This document shows, in pieces, positions 1 through 10,578 of a DNA stretch of 64,000 bases. Location: the NCBI GenBank assembly GCA_023374025.1, contig SIJG01000066.1, positions 708,944 to 772,943 on the forward strand. Reading direction: 5' to 3'. This DNA comes from Heterodera schachtii. Its lineage: Eukaryota; Nematoda; Chromadorea; Rhabditida; Heteroderidae. The first letter of the stretch is position 1; each line of letters begins with the position of its first letter. The notes under the pieces were generated by a model that worked only from the letters and a program-made list of their open reading frames with translations, was not told the origin of the DNA and did no database searches. The translations under genes and the position numbers were made by a program.

Positions 1-1135
1 CCTGATTAATTAACTCACCAATGAAATTGCATTTGAAATGTGAATTAAAAAATGTTGAACAATAATAAGAAAGGGTATTATAAAAAAAGAAAATAACATT
101 TTTTTTCTTTAAAAAATGATAAAAAGAATTAAAACCTTTTTATTCAAATTTACTACAATCAAATTAATAAAGACTTATTTATAAAATATTAATGAAAAAA
201 AAGATATTATGAAAATTAACTAAAGTAATTATGGAAATGAAAAATGAAAATCATACGCCTTATAAACAAAGCAAAATTTGATTTTAATAATGATCATAAG
301 TAGAATTAACCAATAATATAAATCAATTTCTTACTTCTGCTGACCATCAGTAGGATTATCCAAATCAATTTTTTACTTTAATAATTTATTATTTTTTATT
401 AAATAATAATGATGTTTTTATTTAAAATGATGATTGATCATCAATAGGATTATCCAAATCAATTTTTTACTTCATATAATTTGCATTTTATATTAAAATA
501 ATGATGCTTTTATTTGAAATATGAATATAGAAATTCGCCTAGAGGCTTCAAAAACCCCCGACTCTGTTCATTGACGAGATGATAAAGACAGAGAGATGTA
601 TTTGGATTTTCACTTATTTGTTAGGAAAAAGTGTTCATACAATGCATAATCCTCAAAATTCTAATGATATTTGGGAATTGTGTGTACAATATATGGCTGT
701 TTGTGGTGGGAGCATTGGGCAAGGGCCTATTTCAATTAGCGTCATCATTAGGGCTCCAAATTTTGAGGTTTTACCCTATTTTTTCCTGAGCTAACAGTGG
801 CCTGAAATTCACGAAAATCTAATTTTTTTTAATAGTGACTATTTTCTAACTTTTTTATTTTTAGAACCTAAAAAATTTAAAAAACCTATTTTGACCAATT
901 TTGGCGTTTTGTCCAACATTATTAATAAAAAAGCAAAAAACAACGAAAAAATTTAAAAAAAAATAATTACATAATCGTTCACATCATTGGTCTCATAAAA
1001 AAGTAAAAAAAAAGAGAGAGTCGTTTTTTGCTATTCTGAGGAGTACTCTTGGGGTTATCGCGGACGCTGATCAAGAATCTGACATCATATTTGTCATTTA
1101 AATCATCTAATCTATGTTTTTTTAAATCAATGATT
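1..1135. other. AT-rich DNA, no gene seen
   Basis: Low-complexity AT-rich sequence with short direct similarities near 340-480 (AGGATTATCCAAATCAATTT occurs twice). A 71-codon open frame at 579-794 has no recognisable domain and no splice support, so it is not called. Confidence 0.5.
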
Positions 1136-1585
1136 TTCGTCAAACTTTTTTTAATTGTTTCTTCCAATTGTTAATGGTCCGTTCACTAACCTGCAATGTT
1201 TTCATCACTTATTTTTGGATTTTCTCCTTTTATTTGCAAATACATTTTCATTTTTCCATTTTTTCTTTTTCCGTTATTCTTTCAAACATTCCGAATTGTT
1301 TTATCCATCTCTAATTACTGTTTGACTTACTCCAATTTTCTTACAAATTTCTGCATAAATTTGGTGCCATTCTTTTCGTGAATATTTTCTTCCTTTTTGC
1401 TTGATTTTCTCTTTAATTCTGTAGAACTTGTGAATAATTTCTTGCTTTTTCTGATCATTTTCTTCTTTTTCTTCCCATTTTTCTCAAATATTTCTTCAAA
1501 TGTTTTTTGTTCCAATTTTCTCTTTTCTGCTCCAATTTCAATTTACATAATTAAAATGCAATTATCTATCATCCAATTTTAATTT
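1136..1585 (-). pseudogene. secreted HTH-repeat family, locus 1 (decayed)
   Basis: Reading leftward from about 1585, the frame gives the end of a signal peptide and the family hallmark IEIGAEKRKLEQKTFEEIFE, then a lysine/glutamate-rich linker. Out-of-frame pieces of HTH units follow (EICKKIGVSQTVI near 1340, then VSERTINNWKKQ near 1165). The glutamine before IEIGAE in the sister loci at 4893 and 46920 is a TAA stop here, and the HTH part is frameshifted, so this copy is broken. The family is not one I can name; the function is inferred only from the HTH shape (I-x3-hGhsxxhhxxWhKpFG). The sequence 5' of it is interrupted by the hAT element at 1722-3524. Confidence 0.6.
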
Positions 1586-1721
1586 AAATTATATTCGAAG
1601 TTAAATTAATTTTATAAAAAACAAATAAAAGTCTGAGCAAAAAATATTATATATAATATTATCTCATTCTGGCAGAATTTATTGAATAAATGTTTATTAA
1701 TTTATGTGATTTGATGATGAG

Positions 1722-3524
1722 TAGGGCGTGTAATTATATGGATATAAAATCACGAAATATGGCCATAAAATATGGACAACAAATCGCAAAATATGGACAT
1801 AAAATTGCTAAAATCTCAAAATATGGACATAAAATTGCAAAATATGGACATAAATTTTTCCAAATTTAGGGTATACTTTCTCAAAATTTTTACGAAAAAT
1901 CAACCAAATTTTCGCTTTTTTCTTATTTTTGACATAAATTTATCAATTTTGAAATTTATACAATAGTTTCGATAAAATTTTGACAAAAAAAGTTTTTTCT
2001 GAAAAATTTTCCGGTCTTTCGGGTCAAAAATCCCAATTTAGCTGATAGGGGCCGTTCTAATAGAGGTTTTTTGAAAAAATGCCAAAATATGGACATAAAA
2101 TATGGATAAAAATGCCAAAATATGGAAAAATATGGAAATATGGACATAAATCGCGAAATATGGAAAAATATGGAAAAAATGGATATAGAAATTAGAGACC
2201 GGACGACTGGGGTCGGAGGGATCCCGAGTCGGGATCCCGACTGAATCCCGATCCCGACCAATCCCGAACATTTTGGAAAAACGATCGGGACGGATCCCGA
2301 ATCGGGATCCCGATCGAATCCCGATCCCGAAGATTTTTTTCGGGATCCCGCGGGATTATCGGGATTTGCTAAAATCCAATTTTTTTTTACGTTTTGTGCC
2401 AAGTTTTGTTCAAATGCTTATCTAATATTCCTAATTGATCAATTCGATTGAATAAAAATAGGGATGGGAATTATAGCAGGTTTTTAGAAAATTTGCAAAA
2501 TTCGGGTATCATGTGTAAAAATCAGATTTTAGGACCAAAAATTAGAACATTTAACAACATAACTTTAAATAGTTTTTTACAATTTAATTAATATCAATTT
2601 TTGTATTTTCGCCTCCTATGATCAGTTTTAACAATTTGAGGATAATTAGCAAATCGTTATGTGCATCGGAATGAAAAAATCAGATTTTAAAGAATTTTTT
2701 GCTGAGAATTTTTCAAAAACTTTAGGGGAACAAGGTGGAGGCCGGCGGTGCCGATAGGCACCGACGGGAAAAATTTTGTAATTTTTGATGCGATTTGTTA
2801 TCAGATTTTGTCCAAAAAACCCCAATTTTTTTTAGCGATTTTGAGCAAATTTTTCAGGAAAACTAAGGATTTTTAGAGTCCGGCGGTGCCGTTATGCACC
2901 GAAGGAAAAATACTTAGACAACAATTTCTAATCTAATTTATTAGACAAAATTCTTAGAAATTGTTGTGCATGAAACTACCTAATAAGATTTAAAATATTA
3001 TTTAAGGAATTAAAAAAAAATTTTTGATATTTCTTTTTTTAAAGGAATAAAAGTCACAAAGTGGCCAACCTTTGCGTCAAATTTTGAAAATTTTCACAAG
3101 TATTTGAGACTCATGAAAATTTTTTGGTTTTTAAAGAAAAATAAGCAAATTTTTAATTTAAAATTCAAGGTCTTAATTTAAAAAATGAGATTTTTCCAGA
3201 AATTATCGTGACTTCAATCCCGCGGGATCCCGCGGGATTGGTAAAATGGTCGGGAGGGATCCCGATTCGAGATCCCGATGAAATCCCGATCCCGATCAAT
3301 CCCGATGAATTTAAAAAATCGTTCGGGACGGATCCCGAGGTCGGGATCCCGAATTTAATCCCGCGGGATCCCGAAGAAATCCCGCGGGATCCCGATCCCG
3401 TCCGGTCTCTAATAGAAATACATCCTAGAAGCTTCAAACCAAGCTAAAAACATGTTTTTCGTGCGTTTCAGGCCTCCAATAGTCCAGGAAAAAAATATGG
3501 ATTTCCATATAATTACACGCCCTA
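1722..3524. mobile_element. hAT-type element with ATGGACATAAA word array
   Basis: The termini are inverted repeats, TAGGGCGTGTAATTATATGG at the left and its complement at the right, ending CGCCCTA. They are flanked by the exact 8-bp duplication ATGATGAG (1714-1721 and 3525-3532). A TAGGG terminus plus an 8-bp duplication is the hAT signature. The subterminal region (1740-2180) repeats AAATATGGACATAAAA many times, consistent with transposase-binding iterons. No transposase is present. A second hAT element (2193-3411) lies inside it; without that insertion the element is about 0.58 kb. Confidence 0.85.
2193..3411. mobile_element. hAT-type element with GGGATCCCGAT array, nested
   Basis: The termini TAGAGACCGGACGACTGG and TCCGGTCTCTA are imperfect inverted repeats. 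The exact 8-bp duplication ATAGAAAT flanks the element (2185-2192 and 3412-3419). Both ends carry dense arrays of the palindromic word GGGATCCCGAT (2215-2360 and 3225-3400), and the 0.8-kb middle is AT-rich and non-coding. Further copies are at 20379-21482 (direct, truncated) and 38516-38697 (inverted, one end only). Confidence 0.88.
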
Positions 3525-4040
3525 ATGATGAGATTGGGAATATTATGTTTTATATTGAACAATGTAAAAAATCAGACATATTTATGTTTCCGATAAATGA
3601 TTAAATTCAGGACAAATCAAAAAATCAGGATTTATTAATATGGATTTTGAAAATATTTTGGAATTCTTGGCAATGTCGGCATTCATGTTCAGAGGCAATA
3701 ATCCGTTATATTTGCACCACTTAATGCACCACTTAATGACGTTCTTCTGTCTGTTAGCCGTATGCCCGTCAATACGAATTAAATTAAATTTACTTTTATG
3801 CGTCCAATCAATTATAAAATCTAATTAAACCTTGAATTATTCATCTTGAAAAAAAGAAATGCTAAATATTTTATTTAAAAATTTTAAAAGTTGGACTAAA
3901 AAAATTCTCATCTTGTCTCATGTCTATATTTTATCTCGTTTTTTCTCGTGTTTGGTATTTTCCTGTTCTTTTTGCAACATTCCCCTACTAAAAACCAAGA
4001 AGATGACTTTTGAATAGTGCAAATTCCAAATCCAAGCAAT
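3525..4040. repeat. 5' flank shared by HTH-repeat loci
   Basis: 3525-3690 resembles 47090-47300 and 55990-56160: a GATGATGAGATTRGGAATATTA block, then ATGTTTTATATTGAA, then TTCTTGGCAATGTCGGC. It was contiguous with locus 1 before the hAT insertion at 1722. The remainder to 4040 is AT-rich with no gene seen. Confidence 0.5.
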
Positions 4041-4046
4041 CTTTTA

Positions 4047-4211
4047 AAGGAGAGGCGCGAACGCCGTCCCCCGCACTCAAAAATTTAGCTGTGGGCCTAT
4101 CCCAGTTCGGGACCGCCCTGCGGGTCAGCCCCGACCGAAAGTGCAATGGTGGAGCCTCGCCACAGGAGCCCTGCCTTTGTGATCGCAGGAACTCCCCAGC
4201 CAGGTAAGTTT
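4047..4211 (-). ncRNA. U1: U1 spliceosomal snRNA
   Basis: Read on the minus strand from 4211, the sequence starts AAACTTACCTGG, the U1 5' end that pairs with 5' splice sites. It is followed by GGGGAG...CTGCGATCACAAAGG (stem I), a CCATTGCACTTTCGG loop typical of U1 stem-loop II (U1A-binding ATTGCAC), stem III, a single-stranded AATTTTTG Sm site and a 3' hairpin with a GTTCGC loop. The length is about 165 nt, as expected for U1. The 5' end is well defined; the 3' end is estimated from the closing hairpin. The locus is G+C-rich against its AT-rich surroundings. I could not tell whether a nematode PSE promoter element is present upstream, so functionality is likely but not proven. Confidence 0.9.
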
Positions 4212-4401
4212 AGAAAGCAGCAGCCAGTCCAATTGAAAGGCAATTGAAATAAGAAAGGAGAGATGGGGTGGAAACGGGTGAAGAGATGGAGAGAATTGTG
4301 GAAAGAAAAGGGCACTTCTCTCGCCAAACCCACTCGTTTCTTTTTCCAAAGAGCCGTGCACTATTTTCTTCCTGTGCTCGTCTGTCCGTTGGTGGCTTTT
4401 T
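4212..4401. promoter_or_regulatory. probable U1 upstream region
   Basis: 190 bp between the U1 5' end and the truncated HTH locus. It is purine-rich on the plus strand and unlike its AT-rich neighbours. Its position suggests it holds the snRNA promoter, but no element was identified with confidence. Confidence 0.3.
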
Positions 4402-4893
4402 CTTACAAATTTCGGCATAATTTTGTTGCCATTGTTTTGTCGAATATTTTCTTCTTTTTTGCTTATATTCATTTTTCATTGCAATAAATTTTTGCACAAT
4501 TTCAATTTTGTTCATCCATTTTTGATTTGTGGCTTTTATTTATTTTTTGATTAAGTCCTAATTCTTTGGTTCATTTGTAAATATATTGGCAATTTGTGCC
4601 CAATTTTTCGCTAATTTCGGATTAATTTTACTCCATTCTTTTCGTGAATATTTTCTTCCTTTTTGCTTGATTTTTCTTTTATTTGGTTGAATTTGTGAAT
4701 TATTTCTCTTTTTTTCCTCTTCTTTTTCATTTTTATCATTTTTTTCTCTTCTTCCAAATTTTCTTCATCTTTTTCTTCCTTTTTTCTCCAAATATTTCGT
4801 CAATGTTTTTTGTTCTGCCTTTTTCTCTTCCGCTTCAATTTCAATTTGCCTAATAAAAAATACGATTAAAAGGAATAATTTGGAAATTTTCAT
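4402..4893 (-). pseudogene. secreted HTH-repeat family, locus 2 (truncated)
   Basis: The start at 4893 gives a signal peptide-like MKISKLFLLIVFFIRQIEIE followed by AEEKKAEQKTLTKYLE, the same design as locus 3 (46920). A lysine/glutamate-rich linker follows, with an in-frame TGA soon after, then the first HTH unit (KYSRKEWSKINPKLAKN) and the start of the second (KYSTKQWQQNYAEICKK). Homology stops abruptly at about 4402, where the U1 upstream region begins, so the second HTH is cut in half and the third is absent. It is broken by a stop and frameshifts. Confidence 0.6.
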
Positions 4894-6298
4894 TTTTTTT
4901 GGAATTTTTTGATCTAAAATTAATCAGATAATGAATTATAGAATGATGAATATTTTGTTGATAAAATGAATAAAAAAAATTTTATTTCACTAGCAAATCA
5001 ATATATTAAAAAAACAATTTTTTATTTTTGTTTAATTGATTTATGGTTGAAAATTTAAAAATATTCGCAAATTAATGAGATTTACACATTTTGTATCAAT
5101 AATAATTTATAAGAATGTAAAATAAATATATTTTTGTTAATTATATTCCAATTCTGCGATTACTGAAATAAAAAATATATATATTTGAAAAGCAATTTAT
5201 TTTCACTTTTTTTAAATTAATTCATAAATTAAGAAATTATTATTTTTAATTTAAAAGTTCTCCTAAAGTTCCTTCAGTAAGTGTTTTTACTACACTTAAA
5301 AATAACAAATTTTTGAATTTTTCTTTGTTTTTAAACCCCAAGACTAAAAATTCACATTGTTCTTTTTAGGCGAAAACCATTTAACAATTGATTTTACATT
5401 TCGTTAAATTTTGTTGATACAAATATTCAAATCTCATATGTATAAATAAAACACCAAGAAATACCAAAATTCAATCATACGGAAGTGTAAAAAAGTAATG
5501 GTCTTTGTTGAATCTCAAAAATCGAGTTTTGAACCTAAAATCAATTAAACATAAGAAATTTGTTTTATTCAAATATATCGATTTGCTGGTGAAATAACAT
5601 TTTTTGATGCATTTATTACTAAAAAAATTATTCATCATTCTAAATATTATTATTAATTAAGGCATTATCTTTTAATCAAATATTCAAATAATTTTGTTAT
5701 AAATTTTGTAATATCTAATAAAATTATTTTTTATAAGATTTTTCATTTTATACAATTTTTTGTCACTTTTCTTTTAAGACAACAATTGGCGGAAATTCTT
5801 TGATCATAAATTAAAATTTGTTGGAAAATTTAAGTATAATATTTTTTACTAGGTTTTCCGACAAAAGTCCAGGTTCCATCCAACTCCCTTAGAAGTATTA
5901 AATGTAAAATTTTCAATAAAATTTATTAAATAATTTCGAGAAATTTCTCAGGTTTTCATATCATTTCATTCTCTGGGTCGTTTATTTTCGTTCTAAATTA
6001 CCAAATTCCTCGGTTTTTTTTTGTCTTTTTTTTTGGTCTCGAAGAATTTTGTTGTTTTAATGTCCATTCTCGGTTACCAATTATCCCTCTTAATCACGTC
6101 TTTAATGAATATTATTGGAATTTTTCTCCTTAATCTCTGATGTTTCGCCGTTCAAAAATCACCGAATTTCATGGGACGTTAATCATTTTTTTTACCAAAA
6201 ACGCAATTTTTGTCTGTTACCTCTCAAATATCAATCAGTCCGATTTTAAAATATATAAATATATGTTTTTGTAAATTTACTCCTCCTCTTTCCATTAG
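4894..6298. other. AT-rich DNA, no gene seen
   Basis: No coding, RNA or repeat structure was recognised. The missing 5' exons of the TFB1M-like gene were looked for here (a GPGPGG methyltransferase motif I) and not found. Confidence 0.5.
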
Positions 6299-9200
6299 CA
6301 TTTGAGCAATCATTCCATGGAGCGGATGAACATTCACCGGGCGGACGTGTTGAAATTTGACATTGAACAAATGTGGACGGATGCGGGGGCGGCCAAATGT
6401 TCATGGGTTGAGGTTGGACACACGGGGCAGATGTACAATTCACCCCCTCCCCTCCCCCCCCAAAAAAAACAATTTTATTAAAAAAAATTTGAACAATTTT
6501 TAAAAAGAGACAAAAAAACCACCAATTTTTGAATCGGATTGAAATTTTTTTATTTGCCAATTGCACAGAAACAACCGAATTTTCACATCATTGGCAATTT
6601 GCCCTTTCAATCTCTACGCCGCTGATCATAAAGTGAGTTGGTGGCTTTTTTTTTTGAAATTTTTGTCCGATGATAATGAACACATTTGGGGCTGTTGAAC
6701 GATAACAAATTGTGTCAATTTGGACAACTGAAAGGAGATATTCGCAAAAACCGGCCCTGTGAATCAATTAATCTTAATTGTCCTAATTATAGGATGATGA
6801 GGCAAATGTCCATTCGGCGTGGACCGTTTGTGTTTGGCCGGGTTCCGCTCACCTTTACTCTCCCGTCCGAAGTGGCCAGGCGTGTCGTCGGCGAACCGGT
6901 CAGTTTTGTGTGCCGTTCCGTTGTTGGGCAATGCCTTTTTTCGGCTTTCTCCCCTTTCTGATTTTTATAAATAAAAATTTTTAAATTTCAAACATAAATT
7001 TAAAACACTATTTTTTCCGTAAGTGCTCCGAATTTCGCTCGCGCATCGGAGTGACGTGCCAAAATCTGACCGAGCCGCGCATTCTCTTCAATGTTCCGGG
7101 TCAGTGTTTTTTTGGGATGCAAAAAAAAAATTGACAAAATTTATAAATAATTCAATTGATATCTAATTATGTTTTTCCTATATTGAATTTTTTTTAGTAA
7201 ATAAATTTTGTCTCCGTTTTTCTTTTTCGATTCCTTATGGCTTTTTTAAAATTTTATCCAAAATTGCCCCATAAAATGGCCAATGGATTCGTCAATAGGA
7301 GGCCTATGCTTTTTGTGCTTTTCGAGACCCTAAATATAAAAAAAAGAGATTTTTGGTATTTTTTTGGGAGGGGGTTATTTGTCCGGTAGACAAATGGCCC
7401 ATTATTTTTCATTTAATTTTGGCACTCGCTTTTCCTCCAGGCAAATGTTTCACCCCTCGGCCGGACATTGACGTGTGCGTTGTGCAGTTTCTGCCTCGAC
7501 TGGAGCCGCTCATTCCCACCGCTGACATTGTGTGCTTGAGAAATATTTCTTTTTACAAAATTCCATTTTTCGTAGAAATTTTTAAGTCATTAAATTTTTA
7601 GTTAAAAAAAATCCCTCCCCCGCAAAATTTTAGAAAATTTTTTATATTTTTCAAGAAATTGAGCGTTCAAATTGTTAACTCTTAATGGACTGACTTTTCT
7701 GTATTTCCGCATAAAATGCCATTCTGTCACAGGTGGCGAACAAAGTGTTCCGGACACTTTTCCACTACAAACGGCGCTTTCTCGGCAAATTTTTATGTTT
7801 ACTTGGTTTTTTATAATTGGCATTTTTTATTCCTCCAAACTCAACGTGCTTTCAAAATTCAGGAAACATCCAAAAATTTTGCATTTTATGTGATTTATGA
7901 AAAAAAAAACAAAAAAAGGCCCCCACCGCAAAAGTGATGCGAACCCAAATCGAATTTTATAAAAATTCACAGGCACACCGGTATTATTGACCAGGAGGAG
8001 GTGGTGGTCACCCGATTGGGCATGGACGAATTGGCTGCCCTTTCCGTGTGTTATGAAAAGCAGTGTCGAAAGTGAGTGGAGGAAAGGCCGAAACTTTAGA
8101 TTACAACGCAAGATCATTTAAAAAATCTGAGATTATTCACACTTGTTTATATTTTTATCCTGATCAAAAAATTCTTTTACACTAACTTGATCAGATCACT
8201 CCTTCATGGTGAACGGGTGAAATAAAAACGTTAAAATAGTAGAAATTTCGAAAAAAATTCTAGGAGGTTGGGGAAATTTCCAAGGAAAATTTCGATAATC
8301 TTATTTTAAAGAGCATAAGATTTACTACCGAATTTTCTTAAATGCTAGGGCAGCTGCGACTTGTACATAAAAATTATACCTGGTTGAAATGGTTTTTCAT
8401 ATACTCGTGTTTTTAAAAAATTATCGGTACTGTCGAAATCACTCACTGTCGAATTCACAATTTTTCTAATACTGTCGAAATCACTTATTGTCGAAATCAC
8501 CTGGCACGGCTAATTTTATGTAAATACATATTTTTTTCATGGATTCTCCATGCTTTGAATAGTAGGAAAAACACTTTCTTTTTTGTGTTTGCGAACAAAA
8601 GTTGGGACTTTTATTTACATATTTTTACATATTTCGGGGTTTTTCTACATATTACATATGTACATATTTTTATACATATTTTGGACTTTCTCGCATTTTT
8701 TTTTTTTACATATTTTGCAATTTTTGAGGATTTTTTAAGGAAAATTTTTTAGATGCCCCAAAAAAATCCAAAATTTTGCAATTTTCCTTAAATATTTTCA
8801 TTTTTTTTTCATATTTTGAGAATTTATAGAAATTTTTTGTGAAAAATTCAAAATTTTTTTGAAAATTTATCCCTAAAAATCGATTTATTTTTTTTCAAAA
8901 AAACAGATACGAAAAATTAATATTTAAAATACTAAAATGTGATTCTAAGCCTATTTTGGTCATTTTTATGACATTTTGTGCCTGTTTCACTTTTTAGAAG
9001 GATTTTTTCCAAACAAATAACCATTAAAAAATTTTTATTTACATATTTTAGTACATATTTGGGGGTTTTTGTACATATTTAAGCATTTTTTATACATATT
9101 TTATTTACATAATTCGCAAATTTTCTTACATAAAATTAGCAGCCCTATTAATGAGTCCTCCGCATTTTGTTGTTGTTGTTGCAGAACACCGGGTTTGTTT

Positions 9201-10578
9201 CATAACGACTTCCGACATCCGAGGACTTGGGACGTGTTGGCCGAAGAATTCAGCGACGACCCTTCCGCTAAAATATTCGTCAGTTTTGAGTCATTCACTT
9301 ATCATTTCTCATTTAACGGCACACAATTTCACTGTTTTTAAGTTTATTCGTTTCTAACTCTTAAAAAATACTTCTTTTTTTATTTCAGAGAAAACATTTT
9401 TTTACATTTTTTTAGGAAGTGGCATTTTTAGCAAATTGTCTCTGGGTTTTTTTCAAAAAAAAAAAAAAAATTTTTTTTTCCCTATAAAATTCCTAATAAT
9501 GACGATTCGAGCATACTGTACTAATTTGGATACCATTTTTTCTACCTCATTTTAATGGCCAACAATTTCCGGTAAAACTTCAACTCGTTTTTGTATCGAC
9601 TCGTTTTTGACTCAACTCGTTTTTATTGTTCCAACTCGTTTTTATAACTTCAACTCTCTGAAAATCATGATCGAATCAAAGAATTTCAAAGATTTTTTGA
9701 CCTATTTTAACTTAGGAATGCTTTTCAAGTAGGTTAGCATATTTTTCTAAGTGTATTTTGGTCAATTCTCAATTTTGAAATGTCAAAAAATTTTTCTAAC
9801 TTTTTAAAAAATTTTAAATTTCGTTTTCGATAAAAACGGATGTCATATTCGTGATCAGCGACCCTTAAAACTAGAGTGCCACGGGACCGGGAATTTTGGG
9901 CAAACCCGGGACCGGGACCTTTTCGGTTTGAAAAAGCGGGAATTTTTGGCTGGGAAAACCGGGAAAAAACCGGGACCTTGGTACTCAGTTGTACTCAGTT
10001 GTCCGCTACCAGGTCCCGGTCCCGTGGCACTCTACTTAAAACCCCCGGAAATATGTTTTCAGGTCGTAATAAAAAAAAAATTTCATCAAAAAAAACTAAG
10101 TTCGAAAGAAAGCTAGAAAATTCGGATTTTCAAATTTCCTAAATTTTGGTCTTAAGCTATTAAAAATCACTTAAAATACATAAAAAGTATTCCCGAATTA
10201 AAATAGGTCAAAAAATTATTAAAATTAAGCGATTTGTCCTCGATTTTCGGGTTTCGACCATAAAAACGAGTTGAAGTAATAAAAACGAGTTGGAACAATA
10301 AAAACGAGTTGAGTCAAAAACGAGTCGATACAAAAACGAGTTGGCCAAAAACGAGTTGAATGTTCGTCCCAATTTCTTGCCCCTAAAGGACCATCGAATT
10401 TGAGCAGATTGACAACGAGGGGATGACGCTGGAACAGTTTGGCGATGCGTTCGGTTGGAAAACGCCGGCGGGGCATAAAATGGCGCGCAGGCAAATGGCA
10501 GACGAACAAAAGGGAAGGGAAGAAGCCGAGGACAATTTTGATGAGGCTGTTAATGACGATAATGATAATGAGGATTGA
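6299..10578 (+). CDS. TFB1M: mitochondrial rRNA dimethyladenosine transferase (TFB1M type), 5' part not found
   Basis: Homologue of the KsgA-like enzyme that dimethylates two adenosines near the 3' end of mitochondrial small-subunit rRNA. Exons read: 6299-6406, 6569-6632, 6793-6898, 7024-7099, 7441-7529, 7733-about 7790, 7973-8071, 9185-9289, 10389-10578. Key similarity: HADVLKFD (HRADVLKFDIEQ here), HIIGNLPF (catalytic NLPF), GPFVFGRVPLTFTLPSEVA, then KCFTPRPDIDVCVVQF and FRTLFHYKRRFLGK. The C-terminus ends in an acidic tail. Problems: the SAM-binding N-terminal half is not visible upstream; after NLPF the frame breaks because CCCTTTCAATC is one T short of giving SISTPLIIK; and the join between the exons at 7733 and 7973 misses about 20 residues relative to the family. 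Either the assembly has errors and a distant first exon, or the gene is decaying. Confidence 0.75.
8507..9147. mobile_element. hAT-like element with TACATATTTT array (intronic)
   Basis: Inverted ends GGCTAATTTTATGTAA (8509) and TTACATAAAATTAGCAGCCC (to 9147). The right end read outward is TAGGGCTGCTAATTTTATG, a hAT-type terminus; the left end is degraded. Repeated TACATATTT words occupy both subterminal parts (8610-8720, 9040-9110). No clear target duplication. It lies in an intron of the TFB1M-like gene. Confidence 0.5.
9584..10345. mobile_element. inverted-repeat element with AACTCGTTTTT arrays (intronic)
   Basis: The left arm repeats CAACTCGTTTTT about five times (9584-9655). The right arm is the ordered reverse complement (10258-10345, AAAAACGAGTTG). 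The spacing words also match in reverse (GTATCGACTCG against CGAGTCGATAC), so this is one element with long iterated termini. It contains the nested hAT element at 9872-10034. Confidence 0.65.
9872..10034. mobile_element. short hAT element with GGGACCGGGA words
   Basis: 163 bp, ends TAGAGTGCCACGGGACCGGG and CCCGTGGCACTCTA, flanked by the exact 8-bp duplication CTTAAAAC (9864-9871, 10035-10042). GGGACCGGGACC words stand at both ends. A related, degraded copy is at about 41591-41680. Confidence 0.85.

Noticed and set aside
4010..4207. 65-codon plus-strand open frame
   Set aside because: It is the reverse strand of the U1 snRNA gene.
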